Under the pieces are notes generated by a model, which saw only the letters and a list, made by a program, of their open reading frames with translations, did not search any database and was not told where the DNA came from. Made by a program: the position numbers and the translations under genes. DNA of 64,000 bases, from contig NZ_JAPEQG010000001.1 in assembly GCF_026339735.1 (NCBI RefSeq), positions 2,542,001-2,606,000 on the forward strand. The letters are read 5' to 3'. Positions 1-7,665 of this stretch are shown one piece after another (within the stretch, counting starts at the first letter, position 1; each line of letters opens with the position of its first letter). Source of the stretch: Streptomyces sp. NBC_01669. GTDB lineage: Bacteria; Actinomycetota; Actinomycetes; Streptomycetales; Streptomycetaceae.

Positions 1-155
1 CGATACCCGCCGCGCGGGCGGGCGGCAAGAAGGCGGCCGCGAAGAAGTCCACAGCGAAGGCCACGCAGAAGCCGGCACCCGCGCCGATTCCCGACCTCGG
101 CAACCGTTACATCAACCGTGCCGCCCTCGGCTACACCGCCGCTGACGAGGCATGA
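1..155 (+). CDS. C-terminal end of an unidentified Lys/Ala-rich protein (5' partial)
   Basis: An open frame enters from the left edge (codons in phase with position 3) and ends at a TGA at 153-155, giving about 50 residues. The first half is a Lys/Ala-rich tract (GKKAAAKK, TAKATQKP) followed by a Pro/Ala linker and the ending GYTAADEA. Such tails occur on nucleic-acid-binding and other actinobacterial proteins and do not identify the family. The rest of the gene lies outside the window, so no function is given. Confidence 0.55.
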   Translation, partial: IPAARAGGKKAAAKKSTAKATQKPAPAPIPDLGNRYINRAALGYTAADEA

Positions 156-289
156 GGCAGCACCGCTACCGCGCGCGGTGTGCCGCCCGCCTCCCCGGCA
201 CCTGCTCGCATCGACCCGCGCCCGGCCGTCAGGCCGGCGCCATGAACCAACCCGTTCCCCAACTCGCCACCCCTCCCTCGCGGCCCAGG

Positions 290-490
290 CGTGCGCCTCG
301 GCGTACACCTCGGCGGCGGGAGACGACACGGTCCATGAGACGGCGATGCGGTAGTCCGCACACAACGCCGACTCGCTGCCGCCGCCCAGGGCGTACCCGG
401 TGACGACCGCGACCACCAGCTCGGGGATGCGCGGCGGTCCGGACGGAGCGTGCCCACACCCTGAGCGACTTCGGGACGAGGGTTCGACAT
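290..490 (-). pseudogene. Enoyl-CoA hydratase/isomerase remnant
   Basis: Read on the minus strand, about 440 to 300 encodes ELVVAVVTGYALGGGSES and then ALCADYRIAVSW, which is the oxyanion-hole region of the crotonase family (usually AAVxGxALGGGxELALACDxRIA). A start-like MSNPRPEVAQ lies at 490 in another frame. The pieces are not in one frame, and both the N-terminal core and the C-terminal half are missing, so this is a decayed crotonase gene. It sits directly downstream of paaE and may be an old member of the phenylacetate operon. Confidence 0.6.
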
Positions 491-497
491 CTGCTCC

Positions 498-1613
498 TCA
501 GCTGTCGAAATCGACGGTCAGGCTGTCGGAGACAGGGAAGGTCTGGCAGGTCAGCACATACCCGGCGTCGACCTCGGCAGGTTCCAGCGCGTAGTTGCGC
601 CGCATGTCCGACTCGCCCTCGGTGACCCGAGCGCGGCAGGTACCGCAGACGCCGCCCTTGCAGGCGAATGGCAGGTCGGGACGTACGCGGGAGGCCGAGT
701 CGAGAAGGGTGGCCTCGCGGGAGAGTGCGGAGGTGGTGGAGCGGCCGTCCAGGACGACGGTGACCTGGCTGACCGGTCCGTCGGCCCAGGGCTCCTCGTG
801 GCGTACGGCGGCGGGCTCCTCGCCTGCGAAGAAGAGTTCCTGGTGGACCCGGTCACTGGGCGCTCCCAGCTCGGCAAGCACCTTCTGGGCGTCCAGGACC
901 ATGCCGTGGGGGCCGCACAGCCACCAGTGGTCGGCTTCGGAAACGTCGACCAGGCCGTCGATGAGCGCGGCCAGCCGGTCGGCGTCGAGACGGCCGGTCA
1001 GCAGTTCGGCCTCGCGCGGTTCGCGGGACAGTACGTGCGCGAGCTGGAACCGGGCAGGGTAGAGATCCTTCAGGTCGGCCAGTTCGTCGGCGAACATCAC
1101 CGAGTCGGTGCGCCGGTTGCCGTAGAAGAGGGTGACGCGGGACCGGTCGTCCGCGGCAAGGACGGACTCGGCGATGGAGACCATCGGGGTGATGCCCGAG
1201 CCGGCCGCGATGAGCACGTGCTGTCCGGGCGTGGACAGATCAGGGGTGAAGGCGCCGGTCGCACCCATCACCTCGATGGTGTCGCCCTGCCTCACCTCGT
1301 TCACCAACCAGGACGAGAACAGTCCACCGGGCACCACCCGCACCCCGATGCGGGGCCGGGCACCCACCGGGGAGCAGATCGAGTAGGAGCGCCGCTCGTC
1401 CCGCCCGTCGACTTCGCGCCGCAGCGTGAGCGACTGGCCGGGTGCGAAGGCGAACTCCTCGGCCAGCTCACCGGGGATGTCGAAGCTCAGCGCGACAGCG
1501 TCGTCGCACAGCCGCTGCACTGCCGCCACTTTCAAGGCGTGGAAGGCGGGGCGGCGGCGCGCCCGCCGCACCGGGGAGAGGGCGGCGGCTTCGGGAGCCA
1601 ACAGGTCCTCCAT
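498..1613 (-). CDS. paaE: Phenylacetyl-CoA epoxidase reductase subunit PaaE
   Basis: A 371-aa reductase passing electrons from NADPH to the di-iron oxygenase PaaABC. An FAD-binding domain carries the R-x-Y-S motif (RRSYSICSPVG), then a ferredoxin-reductase NAD domain (ITPMVSIAES, WLCGPHGMV), then a C-terminal plant-type [2Fe-2S] domain with CKGGVCGTC and a later LTCQTFP cysteine. The ATG at 1613 is chosen because it overlaps the paaD stop (TGATG) and matches the family N-terminus; the longer frame upstream is only read-through. It is the last gene of paaABCDE. Confidence 0.95.
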   Translation of the reverse strand: MEDLLAPEAAALSPVRRARRRPAFHALKVAAVQRLCDDAVALSFDIPGELAEEFAFAPGQSLTLRREVDGRDERRSYSICSPVGARPRIGVRVVPGGLFSSWLVNEVRQGDTIEVMGATGAFTPDLSTPGQHVLIAAGSGITPMVSIAESVLAADDRSRVTLFYGNRRTDSVMFADELADLKDLYPARFQLAHVLSREPREAELLTGRLDADRLAALIDGLVDVSEADHWWLCGPHGMVLDAQKVLAELGAPSDRVHQELFFAGEEPAAVRHEEPWADGPVSQVTVVLDGRSTTSALSREATLLDSASRVRPDLPFACKGGVCGTCRARVTEGESDMRRNYALEPAEVDAGYVLTCQTFPVSDSLTVDFDS

Positions 1614-2119
1614 CAGATCTCCTTGACGTACTCGAACGGTTCCTGGCAGGCCCGGCAGCGCCACAGCGCCTTGCAGGAGGTGGCGCCGAAGCGGGACGTC
1701 TCCTCCGTGTCGGTGGCGCCGCAGCGAGGGCACGACACGGCTCGGTGGGTGGCGGACAGGCTCAGCGGCACGGGCCCCGGCGACGGGCGCGGTGCGGGTC
1801 CGGGGGGTGCGATGCCGTGTTCGGCGAGCTTGCGGCGCCCCTCCGGGGTGATCCAGTCGGTGGTCCACGGGGGGTCGAGGACCGTGCGGACCTCCACACG
1901 CTCATAGCCGGCGTCCTTCAGCCGCGCCGCCACACCGGCCCGCATCTCGGGCATGGCCGGGCAGCCGGAATAGGTCGGCGTGAGTGCGGCGACGACCGTG
2001 CCGTCGGCGGCCACCGTCACGTCCCGCAACACTCCGAGGTCGGCCAGGGTGAGCATGGGCAGTTCGGGGTCGGGCACCTGCTCGGCGATGCGCCGGGCGT
2101 CCGTGAGCACGGTCACCAT
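1613..2119 (-). CDS. paaD: Phenylacetate degradation protein PaaD (MIP18 family)
   Basis: A 168-aa protein with an N-terminal MIP18/DUF59-type domain (PELPMLTLADLGVLRDV, TPTYSGCPAMPEM) and a C-terminal zinc ribbon (CPRCG ... CRACQEPFEYVKE). PaaD is needed for active PaaABCE oxygenase and is thought to act in Fe-S cluster maturation. It overlaps paaC by 7 bp and paaE by 1 bp, which implies translational coupling. Confidence 0.95.
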   Translation of the reverse strand: MVTVLTDARRIAEQVPDPELPMLTLADLGVLRDVTVAADGTVVAALTPTYSGCPAMPEMRAGVAARLKDAGYERVEVRTVLDPPWTTDWITPEGRRKLAEHGIAPPGPAPRPSPGPVPLSLSATHRAVSCPRCGATDTEETSRFGATSCKALWRCRACQEPFEYVKEI

Positions 2120-2943
2120 GTCGCCTCCGGGTGGGCGCGGGCCACGCTCTGCAGCTCGGTCAGCAGCGGGGCAAGGTGTTCGGTGTGGTTGCCTTCGCGG
2201 CCGGAGCCGGCCGTCTGCGGCGGTACGTCCGGCAGGGGCAGCCCTGCCGCTGTCGTGACCTGTCGCAGCACGGCGAGGACCTCGGTCCGCGCGTCGTGGG
2301 CCTCGAACAACTCCCCCAGGTGAGCGGCCACGTCGTCGAGGCCGGCGCGCATCCTGCGGTGGGACTCCGCGGTGCCGTCACCGAGTCGGACGACCCACTC
2401 GGCCGCGTACTGCCGGTGATAGGTCAGTTCTTTCACGCCCTTGGCCGCGATGGCGGCGAGTACCGGGTCGGCCGAGGCGGTGAGCCGCTCGAAGTGGGCC
2501 AGGCGCCAGCTGGCGAATACCAGCAGCCGTGCGATGGTGAACGCGAAGTCGCCGTTGGGCAGTTCTGCCAGGCGCACGTTGCGGAAGTCGTCCGCGTCAC
2601 GGAAATAGGCGTAGGCGTCCTCGCCGCGTTCCGTGCCGTCGACCTGACCGCAGCGGGCGTAGAGGAGGCGGGCCTGGCCGAGCAGGTCGAGCCCGATGTT
2701 GGCCAGTGCCACCTCCTCCTCCAGCTCGGGTGCGCGGGTGGTCCACTCGGCCAGGCGCTGGGCACCGACCAGGGCGTCGTCGGCCAACACCAAGCACAGC
2801 GCGGCCAGTTCGGCGCGGTCGACCCCGTCCGGCACAGCGGAGCTCACCCCGTGCAGCGGATCCTCGAAACCGGTGCCGTAGGCCCAGCGGGCGTCGTCCT
2901 CGTGCCCCTCGGCGAGCGTCATGTAGACGTGGTCGTCACTCAT
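2113..2943 (-). CDS. paaC: Phenylacetyl-CoA epoxidase structural subunit PaaC
   Basis: A 276-aa ferritin-like subunit (LADDALVGAQRLAEWTTRAP, ELTYHRQYAAEWVVRLGDGT). In the known complex PaaC pairs with catalytic PaaA and stabilises the oxygenase that turns phenylacetyl-CoA into its 1,2-epoxide. Family members retain carboxylate/His positions but are regarded as the non-catalytic partner. The ATG at 2943 lies 9 bp after the paaB stop, within the same operon. Confidence 0.95.
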   Translation of the reverse strand: MSDDHVYMTLAEGHEDDARWAYGTGFEDPLHGVSSAVPDGVDRAELAALCLVLADDALVGAQRLAEWTTRAPELEEEVALANIGLDLLGQARLLYARCGQVDGTERGEDAYAYFRDADDFRNVRLAELPNGDFAFTIARLLVFASWRLAHFERLTASADPVLAAIAAKGVKELTYHRQYAAEWVVRLGDGTAESHRRMRAGLDDVAAHLGELFEAHDARTEVLAVLRQVTTAAGLPLPDVPPQTAGSGREGNHTEHLAPLLTELQSVARAHPEATW

Positions 2944-2952
2944 GCCCTGCTC

Positions 2953-3246
2953 CTAGATGTGGGGGACGTCGTCGGGGATGTCGTAGAAGGTCGGGTGCCG
3001 ATAAACCTTGTCGGCGCTGGGCGCGAAGAACGGATCCTTCTCGTCGCGCGTAGAGGCCGCGATGTGCTCGCTGCGCACCGCCCAGATGCTGACGCCCTCG
3101 TTGCGGCGGGTGTACAGGTCGCGCGCGTGCGTGAGCGCCATCGCGTCGTCGGCAGCGTGCAGCGAGCCGACATGAACATGGTTGAGTCCGCGCTTGCCGC
3201 GCACGAACACTTCGTACAGAGGCCAACCGTGCTTGTCGGAGGTCAT
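2953..3246 (-). CDS. paaB: Phenylacetyl-CoA epoxidase subunit PaaB
   Basis: A 97-aa subunit containing the conserved block [20 protein letters not shown], followed by [19 protein letters not shown] and ending in [10 protein letters not shown]. PaaB bridges PaaAC heterodimers in the oxygenase. The ATG at 3246 overlaps the paaA stop (ATGA). The frame can be read much further upstream, but that part lies antisense-free inside paaA in another phase and is not PaaB. Confidence 0.95.
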   Translation of the reverse strand: MTSDKHGWPLYEVFVRGKRGLNHVHVGSLHAADDAMALTHARDLYTRRNEGVSIWAVRSEHIAASTRDEKDPFFAPSADKVYRHPTFYDIPDDVPHI

Positions 3247-4229
3247 GCCGCCGCTCCCTTCTTCGCGCTCGCTGCCTGCTTGGCCGCGTGTGCGGTCGCT
3301 GCTTCGCGCACCCAGGCGCCTTCTTCGTGAGCCGTCCGGCGGCGCTCCATCCGCTGGGTGTTGCACAGCCCGTCGCCCGTGATGACGCGCTTCAGCTCGT
3401 CCCAGTCCGGGGTGCCGAAGTCGTGATGGCCGCGCTCCTCGTTCCAGCGCAGCTGTGGGTCGGGCAGATTCACGCCGAGCTTCTCGGCCTGCGGGACGGT
3501 CATGTCGACGAACCGCTGGCGCAGCTGGTCGTTGCTGTGCCGCTTGATCTTCCAGGCCATCGACTGCGCGGAGTTCGGCGAGTCTTCGTCGGGTGGGCCG
3601 AACATCATCAGCGACGGCCACCACCAGCGGTTCACCGCGTCCTGCACCATCTCCCGCTGGGCTTCGGTGCCGCGCATCATTGTCAGCAACAGCTCGTAGC
3701 CCTGCCGCTGATGGAACGACTCCTCCTTGCAGATCCGCACCATCGCCCGCGCGTACGGCCCGTACGAGGAGCGGCACAGCGGCACCTGATTACAGATCGC
3801 CGCGCCGTCCACGAACCAGCCGATCACCCCGACGTCGGCAAAGCTCAGCGTCGGGTAGTTGAAGATCGACGAGTACTTCTGGCGCCCTTCGAGCAGTCGC
3901 TCGGTGAGGTCCGCGCGGTCGGCGCCGAGCGTCTCGGCCGCCGAGTACAGGTACAGGCCGTGCCCGGCCTCGTCCTGCACCTTGGCGAACAGGATCGCCT
4001 TGCGGCGCAGTGACGGCGCACGCGTGATCCACTCACCCTCCGGCTGCATGCCGATGATTTCTGAGTGCGCGTGCTGCGCCACCTGCCGGATCAGCGTCTT
4101 CCGGTAGCCGTCGGGCATCCAGTCACGCGGCTCGATCCGCTGGTCCCGCGCGATCGTCGACTCGAAGTGCTCCTGCAGCGCGGGAGGAGCGTCAAGTGCG
4201 GCCGACGAGCCGGCCTGCTGTGCAGTCAT
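3243..4229 (-). CDS. paaA: Phenylacetyl-CoA epoxidase catalytic subunit PaaA
   Basis: A 328-aa catalytic subunit of the ring 1,2-phenylacetyl-CoA epoxidase. The di-iron ligands are visible as [12 protein letters not shown] and [15 protein letters not shown]. The ATG at 4229 is preferred over an in-frame TTG at 4241: it has a GGTGG stretch just upstream and gives the expected N-terminus. First gene of paaABCDE, transcribed leftwards, with a palindrome 20-37 bp upstream that probably binds the TetR repressor. Confidence 0.96.
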   Translation of the reverse strand: MTAQQAGSSAALDAPPALQEHFESTIARDQRIEPRDWMPDGYRKTLIRQVAQHAHSEIIGMQPEGEWITRAPSLRRKAILFAKVQDEAGHGLYLYSAAETLGADRADLTERLLEGRQKYSSIFNYPTLSFADVGVIGWFVDGAAICNQVPLCRSSYGPYARAMVRICKEESFHQRQGYELLLTMMRGTEAQREMVQDAVNRWWWPSLMMFGPPDEDSPNSAQSMAWKIKRHSNDQLRQRFVDMTVPQAEKLGVNLPDPQLRWNEERGHHDFGTPDWDELKRVITGDGLCNTQRMERRRTAHEEGAWVREAATAHAAKQAASAKKGAAA

Positions 4230-4248
4230 CCGTACCACCAATCCCTAC

Positions 4249-4266
4249 CGACCGTTCGTTCGGTCG
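4249..4266. promoter_or_regulatory. Candidate PaaR operator upstream of paaA
   Basis: Inverted repeat CGACCG-TTCGTT-CGGTCG. Its core ACCGTTCGTTCGGT (4251-4264) matches 11 of 14 positions of the palindrome at 9433-9446 between paaN and paaI. Position in front of paaA, dyad symmetry and recurrence at the second phenylacetate promoter point to the TetR-type repressor encoded at 11.25 kb. Binding is inferred. Confidence 0.7.
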
Positions 4267-4311
4267 ATGATATGACGAGGTTCCTGGGTTCTGGCAAGTG
4301 CCGAAGTGCGG

Positions 4312-4851
4312 TCAGTTCCCGGTGAAGGAGGGTGGCCGGCCATCGAGGAAGGCGCAGACGGCGGCACGGTGGTCCTCCGTCCGCCCGAGCCGCTCCTGCA
4401 CCATGGCCTCCGCCTCCAGCAGTGCGGGCAGGTCGCCGCCGGCCGCAGCCCGGAGCAGCGTCTTGACCTCGGCATACGCGGCGCTGAGGCCGGTGGCCAG
4501 GCGCCGGGCCACACCGAGGCCCTGCTCGGTCGCGGCGCCGTCCGGCACCATGCGGTGGACGAGACCCGCCGCTCGGCCGCCTCGGCGTCGAAGCGGTCAC
4601 CGAGCAGCATCAGGGCGGCTGCCCGCGAGCGCCGCTCAGCCCGCTGTCGGCGGCCAGGCCGATCCCGGTGAACGAGGTGGAGAATCGGGCGCCCTGGGCG
4701 GCCACCCGGAGGCCGGCGCAGAGCGCGAGGCCGAGACCGGCGCCGACGCAGGCGCCCTCGACGGCCGACGCTATTCGATGACGGCGACGCCGTCCCGCAG
4801 GGTGTACTCGACGGTGCGTTCGTCGGCCTGCGCCGTTTCGCTCACCGCCAT
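4312..4851 (-). pseudogene. paaG: Broken paaG: enoyl-CoA isomerase with internal deletion and frameshifts
   Basis: The start is normal (MAVSETAQADERTVEYTLRD, ATG at 4851, overlapping the paaH stop by 10 bp) but the frame stops after about 26 residues. Homology resumes in other frames: VEGACVGAGLGLALCAGL, then FSTSFTGIGLAADSGLSGA, then AALMLLGDRFDAEAAERR, and finally the C-terminus VQERLGRTEDHRAAV...PPSFTGN ending at 4312. The 540-bp remnant compares with ~790 bp for an intact gene, and most of the first ~90 codons after the start are gone. PaaG isomerises the epoxide to the oxepin, so the step must be supplied by another gene or the pathway is blocked. Confidence 0.85.
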
Positions 4852-5699
4852 GCGTAGAACCCCTGTCCGGTCTTGCGGCCGAGTTCGCCCCGGGCGACCT
4901 TCTCGCGCAGCAGCTGCGGCGGGGCGAATCGTTCGCCCAGCGTGGCGTGCAGGTGTTCCGCGATAGCCAGGCGCACGTCCAGGCCGACCAGGTCGGTCAG
5001 GCGGAGGGGACCCATGGGGTGCTTGTAGCCGAGTTGCATCGCGTCGTCGATGGCCTCGGGTTCCGCCACGCCCTCCTCGACCATGCGGATGGCCTCCAGT
5101 CCGAGGGTGACGCCGAGGCGGCTGCTGGCGAAGCCGGGCGAGTCCTTGACGACGACGTCCTTCTTGCCCAGGCAGCGCGTCCACTGCAAGGTCGCCTCGA
5201 CCGTGGCGGCGTCCGTGCCCGGCGCCACCACGATCTCGACCAGGTCCGAGGCGGGCACCGGGTTGAAGAAGTGCATGCCCAGGAAGCGGCCGGGCCGGGT
5301 GAGGACGGCGGCCAGCTCGGTGACGGACAGAGAACTGGTGTTACTGGCCAGGACCGTCGTAGTGCTCACCGCCTGTTCGGCGGCGGCGAGGACGCGGGCC
5401 TTGAGCGCGGAGTCCTCCGGGACGGCCTCCACGACCAGGTCGGCTTCGGCGGGCAACGCGTCCACCGACTCCACGGTGGACACCCGGGCGAGAATCTCGT
5501 CCGCGGGTTCGGTGAGCAGGTCGCGTTCGGCGGCCCGCTTCAGTCCCGTGGCCACCCGGTCCAGGGCCGCGGCTGCGGCCTCGGCGCCGCTCTCGACCAC
5601 GGTGACCGCGGAGCCGGCGGTCGCGTAGGACTGCGCAATGCCGGCGCCCATGCGGCCGCCGCCGATCACACCGACGACGGCCGGTGCGGTGGTTGTCAT
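4842..5699 (-). CDS. paaH: 3-hydroxyacyl-CoA dehydrogenase (3-hydroxyadipyl-CoA dehydrogenase)
   Basis: A 285-aa NAD-dependent dehydrogenase. The N-terminal Rossmann fold begins VVGVIGGGRMGAGIAQ; the catalytic region reads LGMHFFNPVPASDLVEIV and the dimer domain VKDSPGFASSRLG, ending ELGRKTGQGFYAW. In phenylacetate catabolism it oxidises 3-hydroxyadipyl-CoA to 3-oxoadipyl-CoA. The ATG at 5699 overlaps the paaF stop (ATGA), fixing the start; the longer frame upstream is read-through. Confidence 0.92.
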   Translation of the reverse strand: MTTTAPAVVGVIGGGRMGAGIAQSYATAGSAVTVVESGAEAAAAALDRVATGLKRAAERDLLTEPADEILARVSTVESVDALPAEADLVVEAVPEDSALKARVLAAAEQAVSTTTVLASNTSSLSVTELAAVLTRPGRFLGMHFFNPVPASDLVEIVVAPGTDAATVEATLQWTRCLGKKDVVVKDSPGFASSRLGVTLGLEAIRMVEEGVAEPEAIDDAMQLGYKHPMGPLRLTDLVGLDVRLAIAEHLHATLGERFAPPQLLREKVARGELGRKTGQGFYAWR

Positions 5700-6436
5700 G
5701 CTCGGCTCCTCCTCTCCAGGAAGCGGGTCATGCGGTCCTTCTTGTCCTCGCCCTCGAACAACAAGGCCTGGGCCAGGTCGTCGGCGACCGGATGGGCGCC
5801 CGGCGAGTCGACGACGAGCTTGGTCAGGCGCAGGGCCGTGGCCGAGGACCTGGCCATGCGGTCCAGCAGCGCGTGCGCCTCGTCGAGCAGCTTCTCGACC
5901 GGCACGACGTCGATGACGAGCCCGGCCGCCAGGGCCGCCTGCGCGTCGAGATTCCGCCCGGCGAGCAGCACCTGCTTGGCGACCGACTCGCCGACCAGCT
6001 CGGGCAGCCGCCAGCATGCCCCGGCAGCGGCGAGGATGCCGAGCCCCGGCTCGGGGTTACCGAACACGGCGTCGGGCCCGGCGATGCGCAGGTCGCACGC
6101 GTAGGCCAGTTCCGCACCGCCGCCCAGGGCCCAGCCGTCGACTGCGGCGACGGTCGGCATCGGCAGGCGCCGTACCCGCTCGAACAGGCGGCTGTTGATG
6201 CCCTGCAGGGCCTCGTCCCGGCCGCGCTCGAGCAGTTCTGCGATGTCGGCGCCGCCCGCGAAAACGCGGCCGTGCCCGGTGAGCAACAGCAGCTTCGGCC
6301 GACGTTCCAGCTCGTCGCAGACGTCGTGCAGCTCGGCGATCATCCGGCCGCTGATGGCGTTGCGGGCGTCGGGCCGGTGCAGCGTGACGATCACTCGGTC
6401 GTCGCGCTCCTCGACCAGGAGGGTCTCGTAGGTCAT
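5696..6436 (-). CDS. paaF: Enoyl-CoA hydratase PaaF
   Basis: A 246-aa crotonase. The oxyanion-hole region VDGWALGGGAELAYACDLRI and FGNPEPGLGI carry the two glutamates expected of a true hydratase (in GGGAEL and NPEPG), which favours the PaaF role (2,3-dehydroadipyl-CoA to 3-hydroxyadipyl-CoA) over the PaaG isomerase role. It lies between the thiolase and dehydrogenase genes. An in-frame GTG at 6445 is a possible earlier start. Confidence 0.88.
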   Translation of the reverse strand: MTYETLLVEERDDRVIVTLHRPDARNAISGRMIAELHDVCDELERRPKLLLLTGHGRVFAGGADIAELLERGRDEALQGINSRLFERVRRLPMPTVAAVDGWALGGGAELAYACDLRIAGPDAVFGNPEPGLGILAAAGACWRLPELVGESVAKQVLLAGRNLDAQAALAAGLVIDVVPVEKLLDEAHALLDRMARSSATALRLTKLVVDSPGAHPVADDLAQALLFEGEDKKDRMTRFLERRSRA

Positions 6437-6441
6437 GGCGT

Positions 6442-7665
6442 TCACACCCGCTCCACCAGCATCGCGACGCCCTGGCCGACGCCGACGCACAGCGTCGCGA
6501 GCCCCCTGCGGGCGTCCTCCCGCTCCAGGCGGCCCAGCAGGGTGAGCAGGATACGGGCGCCCGAGCAGCCGAGCGGATGGCCCAGCGCGATGGCGCCGCC
6601 GTCGGCGTTGACCTTGTCCTCGTCGAGTTTCAGCCGGCGCATCACCGCCAGGGCCTGAGCGGCGAACGCCTCGTTCAGCTCCACCGCGTCGAGGTCCCCC
6701 GCCTGCCATCCGGCCCGGGCCAGGGCCTTCTCGGTGGCGGGCACCGGGCCGAGACCCATGATGTGGGGCTGGACGCCGGCCGAGGCCGAGGTGACGATCC
6801 GCGCCCGCGGGGTGAGCCCGTACCGGTCCACGGCCGCCGCGCTCGCCACGATGAGGGCGGCGGCGCCGTCGGACAGCGGCGAGGAGGAGCCGGCGGTGAC
6901 GATGCCGTCCTTGCGGAAGATGGTGCGGAGGGTGCCGAGCTTCTCCAGCGTGGTGGAGGGGCGGGGCCCTTCGTCCCGTATGACCTCGCCGTCCTTGACC
7001 GGGACGGGCACGATCTCGCGGTCGAAGCGGCCCGCCTCCTGGGCGGCAACGGCTCGCTGGTGGCTGCGCAGAGCGAAGGCGTCGGACTCGGCACGGGTGA
7101 TGCCGTCCAGGGCAGCGACCTCCTCCGCGGTCTCCCCCATCGACAGGGTGACCATCGCTGTCTCAGGTCCGGCACCTGCGGGGACGGCACGGTCGGCGGC
7201 CGTGAAGCGGGGGTTGGTGAACCGCCAGCCCAGCGACGTGTCGTGCACCTGGCCCGGCTTGGCCCAGGGGGTTCCCGGCTTCTCCATGACCCACGGGGCA
7301 CGGGTCATGGACTCCGCGCCGCCGGCCACGACCAGGTCGGCCTCGCCGGCGCGGATCGCCTGGGCTGCCGAGGCGACGGCTGTCAGGCCCGAGGCGCACA
7401 GCCGGTTGACGGTGTAACCGGGCACCGTGTGCGGCAGCCCGGCCAGCAGGACTGCCATACGGGCCACGTCCCGGTTGTCCTCACCGGCCTGGTTGGCCGC
7501 GCCGAGGATCACCTCGTCCACGGCCTCGGACGGGATGCCGGAGCGGCGTACGGCCTCGCCGACGACGAGGGCAGCCAGGTCGTCGGGACGGACGGAGGCC
7601 AGTGCGCCACCGTAACGGCCCTGCGGGGTGCGGGCTCCGTCGATCAGGTAGACCTCTTCGGGCAT
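6442..7665 (-). CDS. paaJ: 3-oxoadipyl-CoA/3-oxo-5,6-dehydrosuberyl-CoA thiolase
   Basis: A 407-aa thiolase. The nucleophilic cysteine is in NRLCASGLTA (about residue 90), with the family motifs NGGAIALGHP-like NADGGAIALGHPLGCSGAR and CVGVGQG near the C-terminus. It releases acetyl-CoA from oxo-suberyl and oxo-adipyl intermediates. The ATG at 7665 overlaps the paaN stop by one base (TGATG). Confidence 0.93.
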   Translation of the reverse strand: MPEEVYLIDGARTPQGRYGGALASVRPDDLAALVVGEAVRRSGIPSEAVDEVILGAANQAGEDNRDVARMAVLLAGLPHTVPGYTVNRLCASGLTAVASAAQAIRAGEADLVVAGGAESMTRAPWVMEKPGTPWAKPGQVHDTSLGWRFTNPRFTAADRAVPAGAGPETAMVTLSMGETAEEVAALDGITRAESDAFALRSHQRAVAAQEAGRFDREIVPVPVKDGEVIRDEGPRPSTTLEKLGTLRTIFRKDGIVTAGSSSPLSDGAAALIVASAAAVDRYGLTPRARIVTSASAGVQPHIMGLGPVPATEKALARAGWQAGDLDAVELNEAFAAQALAVMRRLKLDEDKVNADGGAIALGHPLGCSGARILLTLLGRLEREDARRGLATLCVGVGQGVAMLVERV

